A stretch of 64,000 nucleotides of DNA from Bradyrhizobium sp. LLZ17 (GTDB taxonomy: Bacteria > Pseudomonadota > Alphaproteobacteria > Rhizobiales > Xanthobacteraceae). Every line of letters starts with the position of its first letter. Position 1 is the first letter of the stretch. Positions 1-8,096 of this stretch are shown here, one piece after another. A model generated the notes under the pieces. It was not told the origin of the DNA. It searched no databases and worked only from the letters and a program-made list of their open reading frames with translations. A program made the position numbers and the translations under genes. The stretch spans positions 5,580,001 to 5,644,000 of the forward strand of contig NZ_CP165734.1 of the NCBI RefSeq assembly GCF_041200145.1. Direction: 5' to 3'.

Positions 1-230
1 TCACCGGCGACATCGCGCAGGTGACGATGGACCGCCGCTTCGTCAGCTTCATGTACTCCTACCCGAACTACATCCCGCTCAATGCCGCCGCGGTGCGGCG
101 GATCGCGGCCATGGTCGAGCCGCTTGCCTTCGACCGCATCTACGGCGCCTGGTGGGGCCGCAATATCGCCTCAGGTGCCAAGGCCGCGTTCGCAGCATCC
201 GTCGAGCGATATAACGCGGCTATCGCCTGA
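1..230 (+). CDS. C-terminal end of a probable MBL-fold metallohydrolase (partial)
   Basis: Only the last 75 or so codons are present; the reading frame is open from base 3 and stops at 228-230, so the start lies outside the window. The visible protein has a VSFMYSYPNYIPL stretch followed by two helices and ends in ERYNAAIA. That stretch resembles the C-terminal region of metallo-beta-lactamase-fold hydrolases, in which a short segment after the metal-binding domain precedes terminal helices. No metal ligands are in the retained part, so the assignment rests on family resemblance only and the substrate cannot be named. Codon use is typical of the neighbours. The next gene starts 161 bases downstream behind a long dyad, so the two are probably separate transcription units. 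Confidence 0.45.
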   Translation, partial: TGDIAQVTMDRRFVSFMYSYPNYIPLNAAAVRRIAAMVEPLAFDRIYGAWWGRNIASGAKAAFAASVERYNAAIA

Positions 231-267
231 ACCGCGCGAGGGGCCAGAGTCTGCGTTGCTATCATGA

Positions 268-294
268 AATAATTGTACTATAAGTACAGTTATT
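268..294. promoter_or_regulatory. 27-bp near-perfect inverted repeat, probable operator
   Basis: The core is TGTACT-ATA-AGTACA at 274-288. One mismatched pair (273/289) separates it from outer arms AATAA (268-272) and TTATT (290-294), which are also perfect complements. It lies about 100 bases upstream of the hydrolase start at 392, in an AT-rich patch of an otherwise GC-rich region. It has no T-tract, so it does not look like a terminator. The length and odd-numbered centre fit a dimeric TetR- or MarR-type repressor, which is an inference. Confidence 0.55.
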
Positions 295-391
295 GGATGT
301 GGCACAACGGTGCGTTTGCTGGTCCGGCATGATCGATGCATCGTTGTTTCGGCGGACGCTTTCCTGTGCCGCGTGAGCGGGAGTTGGATGC

Positions 392-1408
392 ATGACGGCC
401 CAGCGCGATTATGAGACATTCGAAGCGGGCGACGTCACGCTTCAATCCGGAACCATCTTCCCCGCGCTGAAGCTGGCCTACAAAACCTTCGGTACGCTGA
501 ACCCGGCCAAGAGTAACGTCATCCTCTATCCGACCTCGTTCAGCGCGCAGCACGCGGACACCGAGTGGCTGATCCGGCCGGGCGGCGTGCTCGATCCCGA
601 ACGCTACTTCATCATTATCCCGAACCTGTTCGGCAACGGCCTGTCGTCCTCGCCGTCGAATTCCGGCGCGCCGTTCCCGCAGTTCACCTATCACGATGCC
701 ATCGCGGTTCAGCACAGGCTGCTCACCGAGCGCTTCGGCATTACGAAACTCGCGCTGGTCTATGGCTGGTCGATGGGCGGCATGCAGGCCTATCACTGGG
801 CGGCCCTTTATCCCGACATGGTCGGGCGCGCCGCGGTCGTGTGCGGCAGCGCGCGTTGCGCGCCGTATAATCACGTCTTCCTCGAAGGCGTGAAGGCCGC
901 GCTGACGGCAGATCCAGCGTTCCGTGACGGCCGCTTCGTCGAAAAGCCCGTCGCGGGTTTTCGCGCGATGGGGCGGGTCTATGCCGGCTGGGCGATGTCG
1001 CATACTTTTTACCGCGACGAGGTCTGGCGCGAGGCGGGCTTTACGTCGCTGGAGGACTATCTCGTCCGCGCCTGGGACTCGACTTTTGCCCGCCGCGACG
1101 CCGACGATCTGCTGGCGCAGATCGGCATCTGGCGGAACGGCGACATCAGCCGCTGTCGCATCTTCGATGGCAATCTCGATCGCGCGCTGGCCGCCATCAA
1201 GGCGCATGTGCTGCTGATGCCGGGTGCGACCGACCGTTATTTCGACGTCCGCGACAACGAGGCCGAGCTCGGAAAGCTGGTCAACGCGAAATCTGCGGTG
1301 CTGCACCCGATCCCGTCGTTGCATGGCCATCGTGCCGGCAACCCCGTCAACAATCCGCGCGACCAGGCCTTTATCAAGGCCGAGATCGCAGAGCTTCTCA
1401 GCAGGTAG
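392..1408 (+). CDS. MetX-like alpha/beta-fold hydrolase
   Basis: A 338-residue alpha/beta-hydrolase of the homoserine O-acetyltransferase-like (MetX) group. The nucleophile elbow reads GWSMGG with Ser127. The acid is probably Asp281 in the GATDRYF turn and the base His311 or His313 in the SLHGHRAG loop, so a complete Ser-Asp-His triad is visible. The length is slightly under the roughly 370-380 residues of true MetX enzymes. Many proteins of this type are simple acyl hydrolases or acyltransferases rather than methionine-pathway enzymes, and no methionine genes are nearby. It lies 15 bases upstream of a fatty-acid desaturase on the same strand, suggesting a two-gene unit acting on an acyl substrate. 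A long dyad at 268-294 is the best candidate for its control site. The substrate is unknown. Confidence 0.75.
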   Translation: MTAQRDYETFEAGDVTLQSGTIFPALKLAYKTFGTLNPAKSNVILYPTSFSAQHADTEWLIRPGGVLDPERYFIIIPNLFGNGLSSSPSNSGAPFPQFTYHDAIAVQHRLLTERFGITKLALVYGWSMGGMQAYHWAALYPDMVGRAAVVCGSARCAPYNHVFLEGVKAALTADPAFRDGRFVEKPVAGFRAMGRVYAGWAMSHTFYRDEVWREAGFTSLEDYLVRAWDSTFARRDADDLLAQIGIWRNGDISRCRIFDGNLDRALAAIKAHVLLMPGATDRYFDVRDNEAELGKLVNAKSAVLHPIPSLHGHRAGNPVNNPRDQAFIKAEIAELLSR

Positions 1409-1423
1409 GACAGGCAATCAATC

Positions 1424-2371
1424 ATGAGCGACGCTAGCCTTTCAGAGACGGCCCATCGCCTGAAGCCGCTGACGCCGGCGATGCTGCGCGAATTGTCGGC
1501 TCGCTCCAACCTCAGGGGAGCCGCGCAAAGCCTCATCCATTACGGCTTGATCGTGCTGGTCGGCGCATTGATCTGGAAGGTCGTTTCCAGTTACGGCGTG
1601 CTCTGGGCGCTGCCGCTGGTCTCAGTGCAGGGCTATCTCGTCGCTTTCCTGTTCATGGCGGTGCACGAGACCGCGCACAAGACCGCCTTCAAAAGCCGCG
1701 GGCTCAATCTCGCGGTCGGCTACCTCTCGGGTTTCATCATCGGCTTGCCCTACGAATATTACTGCCTGTTTCACTGGGACCATCATCGCTATACCCAGGA
1801 CCTGGACAAGGATCCGGAGCTTATCGTCGGCGTGAAGCCAAAGTCCGATGCGCAGCTCGCGATCGCCTTTAGCGGCCTGCTCCAGGTTGTCGGCCGGCTC
1901 TGGCTGATGCTCGGCCATGCCGTCAGCGGCAAGGTTGTCGTGCCCTGGATCCCCGAGACCAGGCGAGCCACCATCGTCACCGAGGCGCGCGCCTATCTCG
2001 GATTTTATGTGCTGCTGCTCGCGCTCTCGCTGTGGTTCGCCTCGGCCCTGCTGCTCTGGGTCTGGATCGGACCGCTGATCATAGGACAATTCTTCCTGCG
2101 GCCCTACCTCTACGCCGAGCACACCGGCTGCGAGCGCACCCGCAGTGCCTTCGAAAACACCCGCACGACCTACACCGGCGCGATCGTCAAATGGTTGGCG
2201 TGGAACATGCCCTATCACGTCGAGCACCACGCCTATCCCTCGATCCCGTTTCACGCGCTGCCAAAATTGAATGAGATCGTCGACGGCGAGATCGTCTATC
2301 GCGGCCGCGGCTACATCGCCACGACGCGCGAAACCTGGGCCTGGTTTCGCAGGCAGCGGCAGGCTGGTTAA
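1424..2371 (+). CDS. Membrane fatty-acid desaturase
   Basis: A 315-residue integral membrane di-iron desaturase. All three histidine boxes are present: HETAH (His81, His85), HWDHH (His117, His120, His121) and HVEHH (His265, His268, His269), which together bind the two iron atoms. Hydrophobic segments at about 38-60, 64-80, 94-112 and 190-228 form the membrane hairpins that place the boxes on the cytoplasmic face. The enzyme would introduce a double bond, or occasionally a hydroxyl, into an acyl chain or an isoprenoid ring using O2 and reduced ferredoxin. The spacing of the boxes fits the short desaturase/beta-carotene-ketolase type as well as acyl-lipid desaturases, so the substrate is open. 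It directly follows the MetX-like hydrolase and is closed by a strong terminator at 2380-2410. Confidence 0.85.
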   Translation: MSDASLSETAHRLKPLTPAMLRELSARSNLRGAAQSLIHYGLIVLVGALIWKVVSSYGVLWALPLVSVQGYLVAFLFMAVHETAHKTAFKSRGLNLAVGYLSGFIIGLPYEYYCLFHWDHHRYTQDLDKDPELIVGVKPKSDAQLAIAFSGLLQVVGRLWLMLGHAVSGKVVVPWIPETRRATIVTEARAYLGFYVLLLALSLWFASALLLWVWIGPLIIGQFFLRPYLYAEHTGCERTRSAFENTRTTYTGAIVKWLAWNMPYHVEHHAYPSIPFHALPKLNEIVDGEIVYRGRGYIATTRETWAWFRRQRQAG

Positions 2372-2379
2372 CTCAACGC

Positions 2380-2410
2380 AAAACCCCGATCGCGAGGCGA
2401 TCGGGGTTTT
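2380..2410. terminator. Bidirectional intrinsic terminator
   Basis: A perfect 13-bp stem (2381-2393 with 2397-2409) has a 3-base loop GAG and runs of A and T at its flanks. It sits between the desaturase and a convergent small secreted-protein gene and can serve both. Confidence 0.85.
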
Positions 2411-2427
2411 GTCGTGGTGTCCTGATC

Positions 2428-2658
2428 TCAGTAGATCCCGTAGCCGCAGACATTCACGACGCGCACGCGTGCGCCGTGGCGAGTCTGGATGACGCGCTCC
2501 TGATAGCAGTTGCCGACGCCGGTGTTGACGTAAAGGCCGCCAAAGCCCCAGCCGGGACCCCAGTGATGGAAGCCATGGGCCGAGGCAGCGGTGGGGGCGA
2601 GAGCGGCGACGCCGAGCGAGCCGGCAGCGATCAGACCAAGTGCAAATTTGCGAAACAT
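2428..2658 (-). CDS. Small secreted hypothetical protein, His/Gly-rich
   Basis: A 76-residue exported protein of unknown function. The start at 2658 is chosen because GGAGA lies 6-7 bases upstream of that ATG, while the in-frame ATG at 2664 directly abuts it. The first 26 or so residues (MFRKFALGLIAAGSLGVAAL) form a Sec signal peptide with probable cleavage after ASA. The mature part is short, begins HGFHHWGPGWGFGG, and contains two cysteines in NCYQE and NVCGYG that could form a disulfide in the periplasm. Proteins of this kind are common in Bradyrhizobium as single-copy or paralogous small exported proteins, and no function is assigned here. It is convergent with the desaturase and shares its terminator. 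Confidence 0.7.
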   Translation of the reverse strand: MFRKFALGLIAAGSLGVAALAPTAASAHGFHHWGPGWGFGGLYVNTGVGNCYQERVIQTRHGARVRVVNVCGYGIY

Positions 2659-2906
2659 ATTCATTCTCCAGTGTGGCGCGGGGCCGTTGTTGTGTCCCTG
2701 CATGTCGGTCGAGCCGAGGCGTGAACGCGTTCATGCCGCGAGCGGAGAATTGCGTTTCAGGATTGTTTCGTCGAACGCGGCAAAGCGCGTCGCCTTCAGA
2801 CTTTTCGCGACGCTCCGCTCGATGGTGGGCAAGTGCAAGCGAAGTCCCGGGCCTCGCGCCTTGTCCGGGAGGGCCGGGAATATGCGGCGCGCGTGAACCA
2901 CTGCTT

Positions 2907-3692
2907 TCAAAACCTCGGCGCTCGCTTCTCCGCAAACGCCTTGATGCCTTCCTTGATCTCGTCGCCGCGCATGCTGTCGCGGTGGCGTTGGTCGGCGGCT
3001 TGCTCATCGAGCTCGCCGCGGGCGAATTCGTTGATCGCGCGCTTCATGCCGCGCATCGCATGTGGCGCGTTGCCCGCGAGGATGTTGGCGAGCTTGTCGA
3101 CCTCCTCGTCCAAAAATTCCACCGCGACCATGGCAGTGAGATAGCCGATGCGTAGCATTTCCGGTGCGCTGATCTTCTGCGCGGTGAGGAACAGCTTCTT
3201 CGCGTTGTCGACGCCGAGCCGTGTGACGTAGCGTTTGATGCCGCTCCTATAGTAGTGCAGCCCGAGCCGCGCCGCCGGCATGAACATCTCGGCGCTGTCG
3301 ATACCGATGCGGAAATCGCAGGCGAGCGCGAGGTCGGTCGAGCCGCCATAGACGCCGCCATTGAGCCGGCAGATCGTCGGCACGCCGAGATCCTCGAGCC
3401 GGTTGACGATCACCTCGAACGCCGAGCCCGCGCTCTGCTCTTCCTTGGCGCTGACCGCACGTTCGGCGACTGAGTTGAGGTCGTAGCCCGCGGAGAAGGC
3501 GCGTCCGGTGCCGGTCAGCACCAGCACGCGGATCGCCGGATCGGCCTCGATGCGGTCGAACAGATTGACAAGCTCGCCGAGATCTTCCGCCTGCAGCCGG
3601 TTGAGATGCCTTGGCCGATTGAGGCGGATGGTGGCACGCGGTCCGTCGATTTCGAGCACGGGCGGGCTTGCCGCGTCGGCCATGTCCGACAT
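2907..3692 (-). CDS. Crotonase-fold protein (enoyl-CoA hydratase/isomerase family), atypical
   Basis: A 261-residue crotonase-superfamily protein. The oxyanion-hole segments FSAGYDL and GGVYGGS are recognisable, so CoA-thioester binding is likely. The two catalytic glutamates of true enoyl-CoA hydratases are not kept. The GGGCELAL position reads GGSTDLAL (Asp), and the PE position reads FMPAARLGL (Ala). It may therefore catalyse another crotonase reaction such as isomerisation, decarboxylation or thioester hydrolysis. The ATG at 3692 has GGAG 5 bases upstream and is preferred over the ATG at 3704. That upstream ATG directly abuts the stop of the preceding ion-channel gene, so the two are translationally coupled. 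Why a K+ channel and a crotonase share a transcript is unexplained. Confidence 0.8.
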   Translation of the reverse strand: MSDMADAASPPVLEIDGPRATIRLNRPRHLNRLQAEDLGELVNLFDRIEADPAIRVLVLTGTGRAFSAGYDLNSVAERAVSAKEEQSAGSAFEVIVNRLEDLGVPTICRLNGGVYGGSTDLALACDFRIGIDSAEMFMPAARLGLHYYRSGIKRYVTRLGVDNAKKLFLTAQKISAPEMLRIGYLTAMVAVEFLDEEVDKLANILAGNAPHAMRGMKRAINEFARGELDEQAADQRHRDSMRGDEIKEGIKAFAEKRAPRF

Positions 3693-3704
3693 TTTCGTCT
3701 CCAT

Positions 3705-4814
3705 CTAGCTGTTTTCGAGCGCGCGGCGCTTGGCTTCGGCGTCGATGGTCTCGGCGAGATCCGGGTGCCGCGCCATCAGCACGCGGAAGTCGACGAGGTC
3801 GAGCACGAGGAGCCGCGACACTTTCGTGGTCGAAACGTTGGCGCCGCGCATATTGTTGCCGAGCAGCGCCATCTCGCCGAAGAAGGCACCATCGCCGAGC
3901 TGCACCTTCTTGCCGGGCAGGTCGACCTCAACCTCGCCGTTGGCGATGAAATACATGCAGTCGCCCTGCGCGCCCTTCCGGATGATCATGGTGCGCGCCG
4001 GCAGCTCCATGGTGCGCAGCATGTGGGTGACGTCGGCGATGGCCGCGGGGCCAAGGGCTGCGAAGAACGGCACCTTGCTGACGGATTCCCAAGTCTTGAG
4101 GAAATTGTCGCGGCGGGTCTCGGCCGCAAATCCGGTCGCCAGAATACCGGTCCACAAGCCGAACACGCCGAGGCCGGAGATCATCACCAGGGCCGCCACC
4201 ATGCGCCCTAGCGGCGTGACCGGCACGACGTCGCCATAGCCTGTCGTCGTCAGTGTCACGACGGCCCACCACAGTGCGGCGGGGATGCTGCCAAACGTCT
4301 GCGGCTGCACATCCCGCTCCAGAAAATATTCGGCGACGGAGGCGAGGAACACCACCATCAGGAAGATCACGAGCACGCTGAGCAGTGGCCCCGATTCCAG
4401 CACGAGCACCCGGCGCAACTGCCGCAGTCCGGGAATGCCCGGCACCACCTTCAGGACCCAGAGCACGCTGAGCAGCCAGGCCGTCTTGGGTTCGGCGCCA
4501 ACAATCAGCGCGACCGGAACGGCTAGGGCCCCGACCGTATCGACCAGTCCGGCGGAGGAGGACATATAGAGCGACAGCCGCCCCGTTCGCGTCATGTGGC
4601 GCAGCCGGACCACCCATTCGAACACGAAATAGGCGAGACAGGCCCAGAGCAGGAGATCGACCCAGCGGTGCGCCGTCTCATAGGCCGGGTTGACCGTCAG
4701 CAGCACCATGCTGAGCACGCCGATCGTCACCGCCACATAGGCCGCCTTGGTCATGTTGCGGCCGGCCGTGGCGGCCACGAACTGGGCCAGAGCGGGAATC
4801 ATCGGCTTGGGCAT
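3705..4814 (-). CDS. Cyclic-nucleotide-gated potassium channel (MloK1-like)
   Basis: A 369-residue six-transmembrane channel. Hydrophobic segments S1-S4 lie at about 25-130, and S5-P-S6 at about 143-230. The K+ selectivity filter TTGYGD is at about 190-195. The C-terminal cyclic-nucleotide-binding domain runs from about 248 to 350. It contains the phosphate-binding cassette FFGEMALL with Arg323 in the RGANVST turn, the residue that contacts the cyclic phosphate in this family. The architecture and length match MloK1 of Mesorhizobium loti, a cAMP-gated channel with a short S4-type helix and no eukaryotic C-linker. It would sit in the inner membrane and respond to cAMP. Its stop codon is directly followed by the start region of the crotonase gene. 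Confidence 0.9.
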   Translation of the reverse strand: MPKPMIPALAQFVAATAGRNMTKAAYVAVTIGVLSMVLLTVNPAYETAHRWVDLLLWACLAYFVFEWVVRLRHMTRTGRLSLYMSSSAGLVDTVGALAVPVALIVGAEPKTAWLLSVLWVLKVVPGIPGLRQLRRVLVLESGPLLSVLVIFLMVVFLASVAEYFLERDVQPQTFGSIPAALWWAVVTLTTTGYGDVVPVTPLGRMVAALVMISGLGVFGLWTGILATGFAAETRRDNFLKTWESVSKVPFFAALGPAAIADVTHMLRTMELPARTMIIRKGAQGDCMYFIANGEVEVDLPGKKVQLGDGAFFGEMALLGNNMRGANVSTTKVSRLLVLDLVDFRVLMARHPDLAETIDAEAKRRALENS

Positions 4815-4947
4815 TCGGGATGGCAGCTCGGTCTTGGCTCTTGCGGTCCCGGCTGGGACTTCGGCGCCAAAGTGCCCGCCCGCACCGAGCCCGTCAACGA
4901 CGAGGCGGCCGCCGGGGGCTGGGCTGACGCGCTAGCGGGCCGAATCG

Positions 4948-5166
4948 CTATTTGAAATGCGGGGGCTCGTCATAGCCGCGACGGCTGCTGAAAAAGAGCA
5001 ACAGCATCAAGCCGATACCGACGATTAAGGAGAATCCCGCACCCAGAGCCAATGCGACGTAACCTTCCGTCGGGATCGGGTCGCCCGCGACCGACATTGC
5101 CGAATAGGCGAAGTAACCAGCCGCGACCAGCATTCCAAGCAAGATGATGAGAAGGAGCAGACGCAT
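4948..5166 (-). CDS. Small two-helix membrane protein, hypothetical
   Basis: A 72-residue protein with two hydrophobic helices (about 2-24 and 33-58) separated by a short GDPIPTEGY turn, and a charged tail SSRRGYDEPPHFK. The start at 5166 is chosen because GGAG lies about 8 bases upstream and because the longer in-frame alternative begins with a low-complexity Pro/Ala stretch. It overlaps nothing once this start is used. It lies 115 bases after the TAXI-protein gene on the same strand. It is unrecognised beyond being a small inner-membrane protein, and no function is assigned. Confidence 0.6.
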   Translation of the reverse strand: MRLLLLIILLGMLVAAGYFAYSAMSVAGDPIPTEGYVALALGAGFSLIVGIGLMLLLFFSSRRGYDEPPHFK

Positions 5167-5281
5167 GGCCCGTTCTCCGGTTGTATCGTGAACCAACGGT
5201 TGCATGCCCGGACGGTTCCCCGGCCCGGCGGCGGCATTCACCGGCAATGCCGCTGGCCTGGTCGCCAGACCCATCGACAGC

Positions 5282-6727
5282 TCAGGCACTCTGAGCTGTC
5301 TTCACCACCACGACATTGGTGTTGTCGTCCGGGACAGGGGTGGGTTCGGGGGCAGCCTTCTCGGTCTCGGCGGCGTGCCGCTTCAGGTAGCCCCGCCGCA
5401 TGTCAATCTCATCGCGCACGAATTCATAGCCGAGCTTGAACGTATCGAGCCCGTCGGTGCTGATCGTGCCGTCCCTGAGGCCAATGACCGCGCCACGCAG
5501 AATCCCCTCGAGTTCGTCCTGGAGACATTCGAGCTGATCCAGCGAATGGGCGTGCTCGATGCGTTCGCCGATATCGAGGATGGCGGTGGCGAGCTCGCTG
5601 GCCTTCTCCGGCGCGATCCGGGTGATCTTGGCGTAGATCGCGGCAAAGATCGAACCGATGACACTGAGCGCGCCGGCGCCCAGGTACATCAGGTCGCTAT
5701 ACTTATCCATGAACGACTTGGTGTCGTCATTGATGTAGTCGGCAGCTCCCTGATGCGCCATCACGAAAGCATCCTTCTCGACGGAAGCCGGCTCGATGTG
5801 CGTCGCGAAGCCGCTGTCGAGCCCGAGCGCGGACTTGTTCTCGTAGACGATGCGCGCGAGGTCGCCGGCGGTGGTCGCCGACATCTTGGATTGCGCGACC
5901 AGCAGCCATTCCAGCCCGATCGTATCGAGATCATCGTCAGGAATCTCTGGCGAGGCGGATAGCGTGCCCGCCGTCAGAGTCTCGTCGGAAATCCCGGGGA
6001 ATTTGCGCGCCAGCGCCTTTGCTTCGTCGATCGCGTTGAGCGTGAAGCCGCCGCGTCGGGCGACCTGCTCATAGGCCTTGTCCCGTACCGCCCTGGAGGC
6101 GTGGACGATGGCGATCACCGCGCCAAAACCGCTCGATGGCGCGAACAGCTTGTCCAGGGTAGCGCCCTGCGGCGCCATCTGGATTTTCGCTGCGTCCGGG
6201 CCGTCGGGAATGTCGAGAATATTGCGGACGAAGGCAAGCGAGGACTCGGTCTCGGCGACCACTGCGACCTTCTTCTTTTTCAGCTCGGCGAGCGACTTGA
6301 TCTTCTTGTTGCCGGGACCGAGCAGGAGCACGAGATCGTGCTCGAGGATTGCGAGCGCCCGTGCCCGCAGCGGCACCTTGGCATCAGTGCGCAGGACGGC
6401 AAGGTCGGCCTGCTTGCGGTCGAATTGCGTGGTCGCCTTGGCGTTGTCGGGAGTGTTGACGACCTTGATGCGGAATCGCGAGGCGTTGTTCTTCAGCACG
6501 GCCGCGAGCTTGGTCGCGAACAGCGCCTCGTCGCTGTTGGGGCTGCCGACGGCAAAGATCAGCGTCTCCGAATTGTGCAGCATGGCCCGGCCGGCCCAGA
6601 CGGTCGCAAGCGACAGCAGTAGGGTCAGCACGACGTACAGCAGAACCTGCTGCTGATTGGTCTTGATCACCTTGGGACGCCGGGGCGGCGGGAGCTCGGT
6701 GGACGAGGTCGGGCCTTCAGCACTCAT
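5282..6727 (-). CDS. TAXI-family TRAP solute-binding protein, membrane-anchored
   Basis: A 481-residue protein with an N-terminal membrane anchor (about 27-47), a periplasmic TAXI-type binding domain (about 55-330) recognised by the FAVGSPNSDE and LGPGNKKIKSLAELKKKKVAV stretches, a second transmembrane helix (about 348-368), and a 110-residue cytoplasmic tail with predicted coiled helices. Ordinary TAXI proteins are soluble periplasmic proteins of about 320 residues serving a fused TRAP permease. This one is anchored at both ends and no TRAP permease gene is adjacent. It may therefore act as a sensor or a scaffold instead of a transporter subunit. That is inference; the ligand is unknown. Confidence 0.75.
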   Translation of the reverse strand: MSAEGPTSSTELPPPRRPKVIKTNQQQVLLYVVLTLLLSLATVWAGRAMLHNSETLIFAVGSPNSDEALFATKLAAVLKNNASRFRIKVVNTPDNAKATTQFDRKQADLAVLRTDAKVPLRARALAILEHDLVLLLGPGNKKIKSLAELKKKKVAVVAETESSLAFVRNILDIPDGPDAAKIQMAPQGATLDKLFAPSSGFGAVIAIVHASRAVRDKAYEQVARRGGFTLNAIDEAKALARKFPGISDETLTAGTLSASPEIPDDDLDTIGLEWLLVAQSKMSATTAGDLARIVYENKSALGLDSGFATHIEPASVEKDAFVMAHQGAADYINDDTKSFMDKYSDLMYLGAGALSVIGSIFAAIYAKITRIAPEKASELATAILDIGERIEHAHSLDQLECLQDELEGILRGAVIGLRDGTISTDGLDTFKLGYEFVRDEIDMRRGYLKRHAAETEKAAPEPTPVPDDNTNVVVVKTAQSA

Positions 6728-7061
6728 GGCAGCACTCTGGCCTTATTTCCGGGATGCCGGGCGGCGCGGTATCGCCGGCCGCACGCGCAAGAAAATTCGT
6801 AAGCGTCTGAAAAAAGAAAGCTATTTCTCTAGCTGGGGATGATAGCGCTCTGGCAATAGAATGCAAATTCCGCGCCGAAGGTAACCTTACTCAAGGCGAC
6901 CCGGACGATGGGTCGTCCTATCACCGTTTAGTCACAGTTGCCGATTTTCCGGTTCCCCCCGGCTGCATTCCGCGGCAGGAGATGTCATAAATCCTCCGTC
7001 CGATCGTCTGATCGGCCCAAGAAGAAGTTGCGCTGAACGCTCCATTTTCCTTTCGAAGCCA
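6728..7061. other. Intergenic stretch without a supported gene
   Basis: This 334-base gap separates the divergent TAXI and DUF3307 genes and should hold both promoters. It is less GC-rich than its surroundings near 6795-6850. A short dyad AGCTA-TTTCTC-TAGCT lies near 6820-6837. No convincing coding sequence, terminator or RNA gene was seen. Confidence 0.5.
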
Positions 7062-7478
7062 ATGAGGGCGTCAGCTTTGTCGTTTCCACCCATGTCATCG
7101 GCGATTCCGGTTGAAGCGCTCATTGGCTGGATGTTGCTGCTCACGTTCAAGCACATCATCGCCGATTTCGTTTTGCAAACCGCCTGGATGGCGCACGGCA
7201 AGGACCAGAAGCACGGCTGGGCCCTGCCGCTTTTGGTGCACTGCCTGGTTCACCTTGCGGTTGCGCTGCCGCTGATCCTGATCGTCGCGCCCAGATTCTG
7301 GTTCGTGGCGCTGATCGATTTCGCCATCCACATCACGATCGACCGGGCCAAGGGACTGGTCTCGGCCAATCTCGGCGTCAACCATGAGCATCCCTGGTTC
7401 TGGACCCTGATCGGCGTCGACCAGGCGCTGCATCATCTCACCGGCTTCGGGCTCTCGATCTTCATGGCCGCGAACTGA
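7062..7478 (+). CDS. DUF3307 membrane protein
   Basis: A 138-residue integral membrane protein of the DUF3307 family. The diagnostic N-terminal motif is present in the first helix: conserved KHIIADFVLQTAWMAHGKD, with the AD and LQT positions typical of the family, followed by further hydrophobic helices at about 53-80, 84-102 and 118-136. Histidines recur (HCLVH, HITID, NHEHPW, HHLTG), which could hint at metal or quinone chemistry, but no function is established for the family. The start is uncertain; ATG at 7092 is an alternative and neither has a strong ribosome-binding site. It stands alone on this strand. Confidence 0.75.
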   Translation: MRASALSFPPMSSAIPVEALIGWMLLLTFKHIIADFVLQTAWMAHGKDQKHGWALPLLVHCLVHLAVALPLILIVAPRFWFVALIDFAIHITIDRAKGLVSANLGVNHEHPWFWTLIGVDQALHHLTGFGLSIFMAAN

Positions 7479-7547
7479 AGGACGGCGGCCCTCTGGGCGT
7501 AGGTCATCGTCCATCGGCATCCACATTCTTCGCGCCTTTCGGCTTTC

Positions 7548-7584
7548 CGTGGATGGCCCGGACAAGCCCGGCCATGACGCCGGG
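7548..7584. repeat. Short intergenic palindromic repeat fragment
   Basis: The sequence around ATGGCCCGGAC and AAGCCCGGCCAT folds back on itself. It matches the style of hairpin repeats found elsewhere in the window, for example the fragment near 58408-58428. It is probably a degenerate copy of a dispersed intergenic element. Confidence 0.45.
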
Positions 7585-7697
7585 GGCGCGCACTGATTCG
7601 CGGCCAGGGCGCAAGCACCCCGGGTAACTACCGGCCGGGGTGGTTAACCTTTCATTAGAGAATTGCACTGCATCTTCGGCATCGAGGGAGAACCGCA

Positions 7698-8096
7698 ATG
7701 TTTTCAAGCCGCGACGCCTATGAAAGCGATTTCTGCCCGGTCCGCGACGAACTCCTTGGCGAAATGTATCGCGCCAACGAGAGTGGCCTGCCGAGGCTGG
7801 TTGAGACTGTTTCCCCGGACGTCCGCGCCATGCTGGCGCTGTTCTGCTATCGCCGCAGCCATCTGCACTCGCTGGCTGTCGCGATCGCGGCGAGCTGTAG
7901 CGAACGCGACCTGATCGAGAACGGCGGCCGCGTTGGCTCGACGCTCTACGCGCTGTCGCGCGAGCGCACCGCCAAATCGTCGCCCTCGCTGTCGGGCGGC
8001 CGCAAGCCGATCACGCTGTCGACCAAGCCGCTCTCGGTGCTCGCACCGTTGGAGGACGAGATCGACGACGAGATCACCGAGGCCGTTCCCGCCTAA
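7698..8096 (+). CDS. Conserved hypothetical protein, 132 aa
   Basis: A 132-residue soluble protein with no recognised domain. GGGAG lies 8 bases before the ATG, and codon use is like that of the neighbours. The first 75 residues are mixed helix with LFCYRRSHLHSLAVAIAASCSERDL. The region after residue 85 is low in complexity, with ERTAKSSPSLSGGRKPITL, then an acidic tail EDEIDDEITEA. The stop codon overlaps the stop of the convergent cysteine-cluster gene by four bases (CTAA read on both strands). Similar proteins occur in Bradyrhizobium, often without annotation. No function is proposed. Confidence 0.65.
   Translation: MFSSRDAYESDFCPVRDELLGEMYRANESGLPRLVETVSPDVRAMLALFCYRRSHLHSLAVAIAASCSERDLIENGGRVGSTLYALSRERTAKSSPSLSGGRKPITLSTKPLSVLAPLEDEIDDEITEAVPA

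Noticed and set aside
290..1417. Long open frame on the minus strand opposite the MetX-like gene
   Set aside because: Antisense open frames of several hundred codons are common in GC-rich genes; this one encodes Arg/Gly/Val-rich protein without domains and the opposite frame is a clear hydrolase.
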